The notes under the pieces were generated by a model. It did no database searches and was not told the DNA's origin. It saw only the letters and a list, made by a program, of their open reading frames with translations. Source: Acidobacteriota bacterium (lineage in GTDB: Bacteria; Acidobacteriota; Blastocatellia; UBA7656). Taken from it: a DNA stretch of 64,000 bases. A program made the position numbers and the translations under genes. Within the stretch, counting starts at the first letter, position 1; each line of letters begins with the position of its first letter. The DNA lies in assembly GCA_038040445.1 (NCBI GenBank), contig JBBPIG010000012.1, forward strand, positions 62,001 to 126,000. The letters run 5' to 3'. Shown piece by piece: positions 40,143-48,965 of this stretch.

Positions 40143-40400
40143 ATGACCAGGACACTTGAAGCGACATTCGACGGCGAAGCCTTGATTCTGGATGAACCGC
40201 TTGATCTAAAGCCTAATACGCGCGTTCGCGTGACTATCGAAACGAGCGGTGCGCCCCACATGTCTGGCAAAGCCTCCCTGGGCAGCTTGCGTGAGTTGTT
40301 TGGCTCGGTCGATTTGGGATATCCAACCGGCGCCGATAACGACGCCATTGATGCTGACCTGGCTCGCGACTACGCCTCAACCCATGAGGAAACCCGCTGA
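40143..40400 (+). CDS. VapB-like antitoxin of a PIN toxin
   Basis: 85 residues from the ATG at 40143, preceded by TTGGAGG. MTRTLEATFDGEALILDEPLDL is typical of the DUF104/AbrB-like antitoxins found before PIN-domain toxins, with a helical C-terminus (DADLARDYASTHEE) that would bind the toxin. Its stop overlaps the ATG of the PIN gene (TGATG), so the two are coupled. A GTG eight codons upstream is less likely. The pair sits between the two copies of the 642-bp repeat. Confidence 0.85.
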   Translation: MTRTLEATFDGEALILDEPLDLKPNTRVRVTIETSGAPHMSGKASLGSLRELFGSVDLGYPTGADNDAIDADLARDYASTHEETR

Positions 40401-40798
40401 TGTTTCTTGATACTTCTGGTTTGCTTTGCCTGATCCACGTCCGCGAGCCGCTACATGAGAACGCCGTCTCAAGCTACGACGCCGCAACGACGCCACGGCT
40501 AACGCACAGCTATGTTTTGGATGAGTTCATCGCGCTGGCGCAGTCGCGCAAGTTGTGGCGCGGAGCTGCGTTGGACTTCAGCGAAAGACTGACTGACGAC
40601 GCCGATATCGAAACCGTGTCGGTGGATGAAACGCAGCATCGCGAGGCGTTGGAGTTGCTACGCGCGAGACCGGATAAGGCGTACAGTCTCTGCGATGCGG
40701 TCAGCTTTGGACTTATGCGGGAACGCGGCATAACCGACGCTCTCACCACTGACCGCCACTTCGAACAAGAAGGTTTTGTTCGTTTGCTCATTCCTTAA
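40400..40798 (+). CDS. PIN-domain toxin (VapC-like RNase)
   Basis: 132 residues. The acidic catalytic residues of PIN RNases are in place: D4 in FLDTSGL, E42 in DEFIALA, D99 in SLCDAVS and D118 in LTTDRHFEQEGF. Such toxins cut tRNA, rRNA or mRNA and are neutralised by the antitoxin encoded just upstream. The start ATG overlaps the antitoxin stop. No sign of damage. Confidence 0.9.
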   Translation: MFLDTSGLLCLIHVREPLHENAVSSYDAATTPRLTHSYVLDEFIALAQSRKLWRGAALDFSERLTDDADIETVSVDETQHREALELLRARPDKAYSLCDAVSFGLMRERGITDALTTDRHFEQEGFVRLLIP

Positions 40799-40850
40799 CT
40801 CACAGGGAACCCGTCAGAGTTACGGTTCAGCGGTAGAGGGTTGACGCAAC

Positions 40851-41181
40851 TTAGATTTCATCGCCGGGTTGCGGAGGAACATCTGGCACGCGCGCGAGAA
40901 TGTCGTCTACCTTTTGCCAGTCTACCCGCTTGGCGCGTGACGCGCTTCTCACGTGCTCGAGGGAGAGCGTTCAAGATTAATTCGGCAGTCACGTTCGCCA
41001 GCTCTTTCGGCTCCGGCTTGTGAAGCCCGCCGCCGTAAACTCTTCCTTCTCCCACCAACGACTCAGTAATCGATGACAGAGCTTTTCTAAATGGCTCGGT
41101 ACAGTTCCCAGTCAACTTCAGGCGCGATATTGTAGCGGGAGAACCGGCCGGCTGGCCTGGAGACCCTCTTGTGCCGCCTGT
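40851..41181 (-). pseudogene. C-terminal fragment of a DNA methyltransferase (copy 2)
   Basis: Second copy of the fragment at 39163-39435. The region that reads AIWKALSS in copy 1 has an extra A and a TAG here (ATTTAGAAAAGC). Beyond it the GRVYGGGLHKPEPKELANV block continues in a shifted frame. After the repeat ends, a further frame reads VDWQKVDDILARVPDVPPQPGDEI to a TAA at 40851, which may be the natural C-terminus of the ancestral gene or of another small protein. Confidence 0.5.
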
Positions 41182-41593
41182 CTACTTCCTGGCTTCTTGA
41201 TGCAAGCGTTCTTCGATCCATTTTCTGACCATCGTTTGATAGCCCCGCTCACCCTCCGACTCAGCAATAACTTTCAAAGTCTCAACCATCTCACCGGGCA
41301 AACGTATCGAGCCGGCAACGTGTTTTTTCCCCTTGGACATTTGCTCATCAAATTCATCAGGGTTGGTTTGATGGTATTCAAGTTCTATTTTTTCTTGCTC
41401 TGCTTTGGACAACTTGCCGAATCGCTTTTTCATTTCTTTCTCTTCTTCTTACCTTTCAAATTACGTTTCAAATCCCAACCGGTGAAGACGCGGGCAAGCC
41501 GGTTCCCTCTATCCTGGAAGGCCAGACGCAACCGTCTCCCGCGATCAGTTTGGCCATCCAAAATGTAGACATCATCAAACCGGCGCTCATCCC
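40952..41593. repeat. Direct repeat unit, copy 2 (642 bp)
   Basis: Partner of 39206-39847. It ends at 41593 within the toxin frame, after which unrelated sequence starts, so the toxin copy here has lost its 5' third. Confidence 0.85.
41182..41433 (-). CDS. BrnA/CopG-like antitoxin, copy 2
   Basis: 83 residues, identical in sequence to the antitoxin at 39436-39687. Its toxin partner is truncated, so this is an orphan antitoxin that could act as an anti-addiction copy against the toxin at 39684-39973 or any related toxin. It overlaps the truncated toxin frame by 4 nt. Confidence 0.85.
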   Translation of the reverse strand: MKKRFGKLSKAEQEKIELEYHQTNPDEFDEQMSKGKKHVAGSIRLPGEMVETLKVIAESEGERGYQTMVRKWIEERLHQEARK

Positions 41594-41693
41594 ATGGTGC
41601 ACAGACACGGCGCGGGCGGCCGACGCTCTTGCGAATACCAAGGCTCGCGGTGGTGACAAAGATAGCCTTCGTGCACACGCTGATCGACCTCAC
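41430..41693 (-). pseudogene. BrnT-like toxin, copy 2, 5'-truncated
   Basis: The C-terminal 53 residues (ERRFDDVYILDGQTDRGRRL ... VFTGWDLKRNL) match copy 1 with few changes. The first 34 residues (RSISVCTKAIFVTT...) come from unrelated sequence beyond the repeat boundary at 41593. The BrnT N-terminus needed for the fold is absent, so a working RNase is unlikely. Confidence 0.7.
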
Positions 41694-41760
41694 CGGGTAG
41701 CCACGGGGTAATCTTACCTTGCCCTACAATCGTGGTACACTTTGGCTCGAAGGACTGATG

Positions 41761-42044
41761 ATGAGACTGGATTTTGAATGGGATGACGAAAGGCTAAAGA
41801 GAACAAGCGCAAACACAAGGTCGATTTCGAAGAAGCCATCACCGTCTTTAGTGATCCCTTCTCACTCACTATCGAAGACCCCGATCATTCAATTGAGGAA
41901 CCGCGCTATATCGACTTGGGCCGTTCTGAGAGCGGGCGGGTTTTGGTCGTGAGCTACACTGAAAGCGGTGCGAAGATACGCATCATCAGTTGCCGTCGAG
42001 CATCGCGCAGCGAAGGGAGACGATATGAAGAAGGCACCGCGTAG
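41761..42044 (+). pseudogene. brnT: BrnT-type toxin with single-base frameshift
   Basis: The ATG at 41761 gives MRLDFEWDDER and then leaves frame. From 41799 the next frame continues perfectly as ENKRKHKVDFEEAITVFSDP, then SLTIEDPDHSIEEPRYIDLG, SGRVLVVSYTE and IRIISCRRAS to a TAG at 42044. This is a complete BrnT RNase toxin if one G is restored in the run at about 41,791-41,793 (AGG to AGGG, giving DDERAKENKRKHK). The antitoxin gene overlaps its 3' end by 20 nt. The lesion is either real inactivation or a homopolymer assembly error. Confidence 0.8.
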
Positions 42045-42354
42045 TACGGCCCGGAACGACAAAGATACCTTGCGTCGCGAATATGACTTCTCTGGCGGCG
42101 TGCGTGGCAAGCACTATCGGGCGATGCAGAGTGGCTATACGATTACGGTTCATCACCGTGACGGCTCGACAGTGATCAAAGAGGTGAAGCCCAAAGAAGG
42201 CGCGGTGACTTTGGCGCCGGATGTTCGCGAGTACTTCCCCGACTCTGAGTCTGTAAACGCGGCTTTGCGTTCGTTGATTGGCCTCATACCTAAAAAGCGC
42301 GGAACGGTAGCGAAGAGAACACCGGATGACCAGAGAAGAAGCCCTTCTCAGTAA
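42025..42354 (+). CDS. brnA: BrnA-type antitoxin
   Basis: 109 residues from the ATG at 42025 inside the end of the toxin gene. REYDFSGGVRGKHYRAMQSG is the conserved opening of antitoxins paired with BrnT. EVKPKEGAVTLAPDVREYFP then PDSESVNAALRSLIGL gives the C-terminal DNA-binding or dimer part. The 20-nt overlap indicates coupling to the toxin. It should repress the operon and neutralise the toxin, if the toxin is made. Confidence 0.85.
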   Translation: MKKAPRSTARNDKDTLRREYDFSGGVRGKHYRAMQSGYTITVHHRDGSTVIKEVKPKEGAVTLAPDVREYFPDSESVNAALRSLIGLIPKKRGTVAKRTPDDQRRSPSQ

Positions 42355-42420
42355 ACCGGTAACCGTACAAGCCACTACTCGTCAGCAGATTACGTTTAGG
42401 TTGCGAACTGCGAGGTTCAT

Positions 42421-42535
42421 TCATGAATAAGACCCTCATCAGATACTAGGATAAAGGTCAGCGGGTCTCGCGCAGTGATTCCGTAAAGGTAACTCGACAG
42501 CACGCGAGTCAACGCGAGAGACCCCGCCAACCCGG
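42421..42535 (-). pseudogene. ADOP C-terminal fossil cut by heptamer element
   Basis: The minus strand reads GLAGSLALTRVLSSYLYGIT then ARDPLTFILVS before leaving the family and stopping. This matches the next-to-last membrane region of ADOPs (for example [20 protein letters not shown] at 42,860). Only about 35 codons remain. The 5' boundary coincides with the start of the GGGTTCA array at 42533, so the array marks the deletion edge. Confidence 0.7.
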
Positions 42536-42740
42536 GTTCAGGGTTCAGGGTTCAGGGTTCAGGGTTCCGAGTTCAGGGTTTCTGGTTTCTCGTTTCGGGT
42601 TTCTCATTTCTGGCGCCGCCTGTCTGATTCTTGGTCACGAGACTGGAACCAGCAAACAAAAACGAGAAGCTGGAACCAGCAACTAGAAACCAGAAACCCG
42701 GAACCCTGAACCCTGAACTCCGAACCCGGAACCCTGAACC
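42533..42740. repeat. Heptamer inverted element with core
   Basis: A left arm of GGGTTCA and GGTTTCT words, a core at 42611-42650 (TGGCGCCGCCTGTCTGATTC, then GGTCACGAGACTGGAACC), and a right arm of AGAAACC and TGAACCC words. The right arm abuts the ADOP stop codon at 42741 with no gap. The left edge cuts into an ADOP fossil. Confidence 0.9.
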
Positions 42741-45208
42741 CTATTCACATCTCAACGCAACCATCGGGTCCACTTTCGTCGCGCGGCGCGCGGGAATGTA
42801 GCTGGCCAACAAGGCCACGCCTCCAAGCACCAACGAGACGACAACAAACGTCCCCGGATCAGTCGGACTCACGCCAAACAGCAACCCCGAGATAACCCGG
42901 GTCAACGCGACAGCTCCGGCTAATCCGATCCCTACACCCAACAGCGTAAGAACCATGCCTTGACCAACGACCAGCCTCACGATATCCCGGCGCTGCGCGC
43001 CTAACGCGACGCGAACGCCGATTTCATGCGTGCGCTGAGTCACGGAATAGTTGATGACGCCAAAAACTCCTACCACTGCGAGGACCAGCGCAAGCGCTCC
43101 AAAAATACTGAGCAACAGCATATTGAAACGCTGGGCGCCAACCGAGTCGGAAAAGATCTGATCCATCGTTGTGATAGCAACCGGTTGATCCTTGTCGATG
43201 GCCATCACTTGCTCACGCACAACCGCAGCCAGCTTCAATGGGTCACTCGAGGTTCGGACCATAACCGCCATGGAAGGGTCCGGCTCTTGAAGGTCGGACA
43301 GGTACATCTCCGGGTTGGGCCTCGTGTTCAGACCCATGTGACGGATGTCTCCAACTACGCCAACAATCGTCAGCCACGGACTCGCGATGATGCGTATTCG
43401 TTTGCCAAGCGGCTCCTCATTCGGGAAGAACATGCGGGCCATCGTTTCGTTGATGATAATTGCAGGAGCCGGCTGCGACTCGTTGTAGTGTTCGGGATAA
43501 GGCTGCTGCTCAAACCAGCGCATTACCGGTAGCGCAATCCGGGCGTCCGCTTCAGCGAAGTATCTCCCTTTGTGAAGCGGAACTCTCATCGTCCGGAAGT
43601 AGTCGGAGCTTACGCTGCGCATGGCGGCATTCGGTTCCTGACCGGGGGGCGGCGCGGGATGACCGTCTATCGAGAAGGGCCCCCAGTTATCACCAGGACT
43701 CAGTGGAGTCTGAGTCGTTGCCCCGACCGATTCTACGCCGGGCAAAGCTCGGATCCGGTCTTTGAGCTCTTCATAGAACCTCATCTGTTGCTGCGGCGTG
43801 GTGTATCTCGGACCTGGTAAGGATAGGTCCAGCCTCAGAACATTGTGCGGGTCGAAGCCCGGATCGATACTGACCGGTCGTACAAAGCTCTTGAGCATCA
43901 GACCGCCGCCGGCCAATAACACGAGGGCAAGCGCTACCTCGAGAACCACGAGCAGACTCCCGATCCTTCGCCGGCTCACGCCGGCCGATGCCCTTGTTCC
44001 TTCATTCAACGACTGGCTCAAGTTGAGCTTGGAGCCTCGCAGCGCGGGCATCAGCCCGGTGATGATTCCGGTCAATAGTGAGAAGCCAACGGTTGCCGCC
44101 AGCACCTGGCCGTCAATTCTTATCTGCTCGATGCGGGGAATATTGATCGCCCTGATTCCTGGCAGCAGATCGATGATCCACATCGCCATTAGCACGCCAA
44201 CTCCTCCACCCATCGCCGCCAGCAGACAACTTTCGGTCAACATCTGACGAACCAGTCGCAGTCGTCCTGCGCCCAGAGCGATTCTGATGGCAATTTCTTT
44301 CTGACGGGCCGCGGCTCGCGTGAGCAGAAGGTTGGCGACATTCGCACACGCGATCAGCAATACAAATCCAACGGCGCCAAACAACACCAACAACGCAGGA
44401 CGAACATTGCCTACAATGTCTTCGCGCAGGGAATCGACCTTCACGCCATGCCCGATATTGCTATTCGGATATTGATGTTCGAGCTGCTCGGCGACATGAG
44501 CCAACTCCGCCTGCGCTTGCTCCACGGTCACGCCTGGTTTGAGCCGAGCTATCACATTGTTGTTGTGCCTGCCCACTTTTTGAACTTCCCCGGGCAAGTC
44601 GATGGGAAGCCAGACGTCCGGATCCGTATTCAGCCAGACCCCCACGCACTGCCGCTGCATGACCCCGATCACCATATACTTCTGATCGCTCAAGGTTATT
44701 GTCTTGCCGACGATGTCCGGGTCCGAGCCGAAGCGCCGCTTCCATAGGTGCGCGTTCAGCACAACGATGGGATTGGTGCGCGCCTGATCCTCTTCGGGCG
44801 AGAAGGTGCGGCCCAGAAGAGGCTCCACGCGCAGCACTGAAAAGAAATCAGCCGAAACCCTCGCGGCGGAAATCGCCGCCGGGTCACCCGCACCCGTCAG
44901 CGTGAAGCCGTCACCCGTAAGGATGCCATCTGCTCGAAGCTGCCGGCTTGTTCTCTCCAGCCAACGAACTCGTGTCCCGAGATTGGAAGGTTCGAGTCGT
45001 TGGAGGAAGCCCGTCTCTCCCATATCATCACGAGCCGGTCAGGCTCTTCGAAGGGCAACGGTCTCAGCAGGACCGTGTTGATCAAACTGAAGATGGAACT
45101 GTTGGCTCCAATTCCCAAAGCGAGCGTGAGAACCGCTACGACAGTGAAGCCGGGACTCTTGGCCAGCGTCCGCCAGCCGTATCGCAGATCTTGCAAGAAC
45201 CCATTCAT
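42741..45208 (-). pseudogene. ADOP-family orphan permease with single-base frameshift
   Basis: The ATG at 45208 (behind GGAGGTGACCCTG) starts [21 protein letters not shown] and stays in frame to SFEQMASL. At about 44,920 the frame is lost; the other frame continues [13 protein letters not shown] and runs intact for about 730 codons to [20 protein letters not shown]. Restoring one C in the TCC run (CATCCTTA to CATCCCTTA) gives a normal 822-residue ADOP. As no other damage is seen, this is either a very recent mutation or a sequencing error. Confidence 0.85.
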
Positions 45209-45225
45209 CAGGGTCACCTCCAGAT

Positions 45226-45433
45226 TACGAGGATCGAGGATAGAAGATAGAGGATAGAAGATAGAAGATAGAGGATAGAAGATAGAGGATAGAAGATTCG
45301 CGTGGGCGTTCGCGATCCTCAATCCTCAATCCTCGATCCTCAATCTTCAATCCTCAATCCTCGATCCTCAATCCTCGATCCTCAATCCTCGATCCTCGAT
45401 CCTCGATCCTCGATCCTCAATCTTCGATCTGCG
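45226..45433. repeat. Heptamer inverted element of a different word (GAGGATA)
   Basis: The left arm (45226-45295) repeats AGGATAG and AAGATAG words every 7 bp. The centre is TTCGCGTGGGCGTTCGCG. The right arm (45313-45433) has about 16 words of TCAATCC and TCGATCC. The outer parts (ACGAGGATCGAGG left, ATCCTCGATCC right) pair. It lies between the DUF4097 gene and the frameshifted ADOP. It has the same architecture as the GGGTTCA elements but an unrelated word. Confidence 0.9.
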
Positions 45434-45435
45434 GA

Positions 45436-46326
45436 TCAGTGTTTCTCCAGCCGGATCGAGCCGTCGCTGGTCTTCAAAGAAAGCAGTTTCCCGCCCCCGT
45501 TGATCTGACCATGCACCTCCCTTTTTCCCTGGCGACCCGAAACCGTGACCGGCATATCGAAATCAATGCTTCCGTCGTTGGTCTCCAGCTCGACATCCGC
45601 GGCGATCGTTCCTGGCAGTCGCAAAGTCAAATTGCCGTCGCCTGTGTTCAGCCGCCAATTCGTTTCCAGCTTCGAGCCTTCGTTTGCCATCGCGTCAATG
45701 CCGCCGTCGCCGGTCTTAACGTCCAGCACGTCGAAGCGTCCATTGACTCGGACACGGCCATCGCCTGTTTCCGCGTGCAAGGAGCCATCGATCCCGGTTA
45801 GATCAATGCGCCCGTCGCCGGTATGCAGCGTCAGGTTGCCTCGCACGTTGCGCACATCGATATTGCCGTCGCCGGTATCGGCCTTCAGCGTTCCTTGCAA
45901 CTCCGACAGCTTCAGGTTGCCGTCGCCGCTTCGCAAAAGGATGGTTCCTTTCACGCTTTGAACGTCGACATTGCCGTCGCCAGTGTGCAAATCGAGATCG
46001 GCATCGCGCGGCACCTTGATCTCAATATCGACGCGCCTGTTGCGCCAGTTCATCTGGAACGTGTGGCGCGGGAAGCGCACTTCGATATCGATCTGGTCGC
46101 CGGTTTGCCGGTCGACGATGTTGATGCCGTCCCCGCCAATCTTCCAACCCTGGGTTGTGATTCGCGCCTCGACGGTCGAACACTCGCAAGACGTCACGCG
46201 AATGTTCGCGTCGCTGGTTTCGACGCGCAGTTTTGCCGCGCGTTCGATGTTGAAACTCTTCGTCCATTCATCCGGGGAACCCGACGGCAGGACAGATAGA
46301 ACCACCATGCAAATCATCCAAATCAT
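45436..46326 (-). CDS. Exported DUF4097-type beta-helix repeat protein
   Basis: 296 residues. A short signal (MIWMICMVVLSVLPSG) is followed by tandem beta-strand repeats of about 16-20 residues built on the turn TGDG (HTGDGNVDVQSVKGTILL, DTGDGNIDVRNVRGNLTL, ETGDGRVRVNGRFDVLDV). These are typical of the DUF4097 putative adhesin-like family, which forms a right-handed beta-helix. GGAGGTAACTC precedes the ATG, only 21 nt after the stop of the upstream ADOP, so the two are probably co-transcribed. DUF4097 proteins are often linked to envelope stress loci; the function here is unknown. Confidence 0.85.
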   Translation of the reverse strand: MIWMICMVVLSVLPSGSPDEWTKSFNIERAAKLRVETSDANIRVTSCECSTVEARITTQGWKIGGDGINIVDRQTGDQIDIEVRFPRHTFQMNWRNRRVDIEIKVPRDADLDLHTGDGNVDVQSVKGTILLRSGDGNLKLSELQGTLKADTGDGNIDVRNVRGNLTLHTGDGRIDLTGIDGSLHAETGDGRVRVNGRFDVLDVKTGDGGIDAMANEGSKLETNWRLNTGDGNLTLRLPGTIAADVELETNDGSIDFDMPVTVSGRQGKREVHGQINGGGKLLSLKTSDGSIRLEKH

Positions 46327-46347
46327 GAGTTACCTCCAGAGAGAATA

Positions 46348-48783
46348 TCACTCACACCGCAGCGCCTCCATCGGATCGACTTTCGTAGCGCGGCGAGCCG
46401 GCACAAGGCAAGCTGCCAGAGCCGCTACCGTCAAAAGGAGCGATACAGCGACAAATGTCACCACGTCTGTCGCGCTAACGCCATAGAGCAAGCTCGCCAT
46501 GAAGCGGGTCAGCGCAAATGCCGCAACTGCCCCGATGCCGACGCCCACGAGCGTCAGCTTCATGCCCTGCCCGATCACGAGCCGCAGCACATCGCTCGAC
46601 CGCGCGCCCAGCGCGATTCGCACGCCGATCTCTTGCGCGCGACCGGCGACCGTGTAAGAGAGCACGCCATAGATCCCGATAACTGCAAGGAGCGCCGCGA
46701 TGACGCCAAAGCCAACGAGCAGGAGCATGATCGCTCGGCGCGGCGCGACCGAGCGGTTGAGAATCGTAGTCATCGTTTCGAGATTGGCGACGGCTAGCTC
46801 TTTATCCACGGAGGCGATCTGGCTGCGGATGGCGCTCGATATGCTCGCCGGATCCGCGTGCGTCCGCACGGTCAGCGCCATCGACCGCCAGGCGTCCTGT
46901 GCATGCGGCACATAGACCAGTCCGCGCAAATCATCATCGCGACCGAAGTAGCGCACGTCTTCCACCACGCCGACGATCTCACGTAACTGGTCTTCATCGC
47001 GCCACGAGCGGATGCGTCTACCGAGCGGGTCGTCCTCGCCGAACATCCGCCGCGCCATCGTCGCGTTGATGATGATTACCTTGTTGCTTTCGGCGCGGTC
47101 GCCCTCATCAAAGTCACGACCCTTGATCAGCCTAATGCCCGTGGTCGCGAAGTAACCGGGACTGATGACGTTCCACGACGCTGGGAAGTCTGAGCTTGCG
47201 GGCGGCTGCGGCTGGCCTTCAACGAGGAACACACGGCCCAGGTAAAAACCACCGCCGCCCAGGGGCAGCGCCGAACTCACGGCCGCCGACTCGACGCCGG
47301 GGCCGGCGCTAACACTATCGACGACGCTCTTGTAAAAAGCAGTGACGCGCCCCTGGTCGCGGTATCTCACACCGGGAGCGTTGAGTGTCATCGTAATGAG
47401 GCGATCAATTTTGAATCCCGGATCGATCTGCTGCACGCGCATGAAGCTGCGAATCGCCAGACCTGCGCCGATCAGAAGCATGAGCGACAGCGCCAACTCA
47501 GAGACCACCAGCGCATTGCGGACGAACCGACTGCGCCTGCCGCCCGTGGCGCTGCGCGACGATTCCTTGAGCGCCAGTTGAAGATCGGCGCTTGAAGACT
47601 GTAACGCGGGGATCAGGCCGCAGATGACCGTCGTCGCCAACGAGGCTGACAGGGCGAATAACAACACGCCCGCGTCAATTTGGACCCCGGCCAGTCTGGG
47701 CGTATCGCCCGGTACGATCGACTTCAGCAGATCAATTCCCCAGACGGCCAGTAACAAGCCGGCGCTGCCGCCGATGATCGTCAGCAGCAGACTCTCAGTC
47801 AGTAGTTGCCTGATCAATCTGAATCGGCCCGCGCCAAGCGCCAGGCGAATCGCCATCTCGCGTTCGCGCGCCGCGGCGCGCACCAGCATTAGGTTGGCGA
47901 CGTTGACGCACGCGATCAACAGCACGCAGCCGACGACCGCGAGCAGGATAAGCAGCGAAGTCCGCGTTTGTTTGCCGACGACATAATCGCGAAGGTTGAC
48001 GATGCGGTTGCTCCACCCCGGCCGCGACTCCGGGTAATCCTGCTCCAGGCGCGCGGCGATGGCCGCCATTGCGGCGTTCACTTGTGCAGTAAGCACGTCC
48101 GGTTTTAATCGCGCGACACCGGAGAAGATCATGTTGTCGCGCCGCAGCAGATCAGGACCCGGATTGGGTCCGACGGCCAGCGGCGCGATAACGTCGCGGT
48201 CTGCCGGCCAGGTCGAATCCCGCGGCATCACCCCGATGACCGGATACGGACGTCCATTGAGATAGATCTTCTGGCCTACGATGCTCGAATCGCCGCCGAA
48301 GCGTCTCTGCCACAAGCCGTACGTGATGATCAATCCGCGCGCTGGGCCGGGAGGGTTGTAGTCCTCAGGAAGAAACGTCCGACCCAGCAGAGCGTCGCTG
48401 CCCATCACCGAGAAGTAATCTTCGGATACCGCCGCCACACGCACTCGTTCCGGCTCGCCATCCCCGCCCGTCAGGTCAGCGGAACTCAGTAGGTTGAGCG
48501 CCGCTACGTGCTCGAAAACGCCTTCATTCTTCCAGTCCAGATAATCGGCGTATGTGATGCCGGCGTCGTCCGAGTTGCGCGAAGGATTGAAGGAGATGGG
48601 AACCGCCAGCCGATCGGCGTCCTTGTACGGCAGCGGACGCAGGAGAATCGCATTGACGAAACTGAAAATAGTCGTGTTTGCTCCGATGCCCAGTGCGAGC
48701 GTGAACACGGCAATCAAGGTGAAGCCGGGCTTCTTCAGAAGCATTCGTGCGCCAAAGCGCAGGTCTCGCATCACTGTTTCCAT
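46348..48783 (-). CDS. ADOP-family orphan permease in operon with DUF4097 gene
   Basis: 811 residues from the ATG at 48783 ([21 protein letters not shown]); a GTG two codons upstream is also possible. Both permease halves are intact ([21 protein letters not shown] in the first) and the C-terminus is [19 protein letters not shown]. The DUF4097 gene follows after 21 nt without a heptamer element, unlike most ADOP ends here. A heptamer element with core lies upstream. Confidence 0.94.
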   Translation of the reverse strand: METVMRDLRFGARMLLKKPGFTLIAVFTLALGIGANTTIFSFVNAILLRPLPYKDADRLAVPISFNPSRNSDDAGITYADYLDWKNEGVFEHVAALNLLSSADLTGGDGEPERVRVAAVSEDYFSVMGSDALLGRTFLPEDYNPPGPARGLIITYGLWQRRFGGDSSIVGQKIYLNGRPYPVIGVMPRDSTWPADRDVIAPLAVGPNPGPDLLRRDNMIFSGVARLKPDVLTAQVNAAMAAIAARLEQDYPESRPGWSNRIVNLRDYVVGKQTRTSLLILLAVVGCVLLIACVNVANLMLVRAAAREREMAIRLALGAGRFRLIRQLLTESLLLTIIGGSAGLLLAVWGIDLLKSIVPGDTPRLAGVQIDAGVLLFALSASLATTVICGLIPALQSSSADLQLALKESSRSATGGRRSRFVRNALVVSELALSLMLLIGAGLAIRSFMRVQQIDPGFKIDRLITMTLNAPGVRYRDQGRVTAFYKSVVDSVSAGPGVESAAVSSALPLGGGGFYLGRVFLVEGQPQPPASSDFPASWNVISPGYFATTGIRLIKGRDFDEGDRAESNKVIIINATMARRMFGEDDPLGRRIRSWRDEDQLREIVGVVEDVRYFGRDDDLRGLVYVPHAQDAWRSMALTVRTHADPASISSAIRSQIASVDKELAVANLETMTTILNRSVAPRRAIMLLLVGFGVIAALLAVIGIYGVLSYTVAGRAQEIGVRIALGARSSDVLRLVIGQGMKLTLVGVGIGAVAAFALTRFMASLLYGVSATDVVTFVAVSLLLTVAALAACLVPARRATKVDPMEALRCE

Positions 48784-48792
48784 AATCACTCC

Positions 48793-48965
48793 AGGTTCCG
48801 AGTTCAGGGTTCAGAGTTCCGGGTTCAGAGTTCCGGGTTTCTGGTTTCTGGTTTCTTGGTTTCTCGCTCCTGGCATCGCCTTTCTGATTGTGGTTACGAG
48901 ACTGGAACCAGAAACCATAAACGAGTAACCGTGAACCTTGAACCACGAACCCTGAACCCTGAACC
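48793..48965. repeat. Heptamer inverted element with full core
   Basis: Left arm GGGTTCA, GGTTTCT; core at 48871-48909 (TGGCATCGCCTTTCTGATTG then GGTTACGAGACTGGAACC); right arm of mixed words ending GAACCCTGAACC, whose last base is part of the ADOP stop codon at 48965. The core matches those at 42611-42650 and, in reverse, 51499-51538. Confidence 0.9.
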
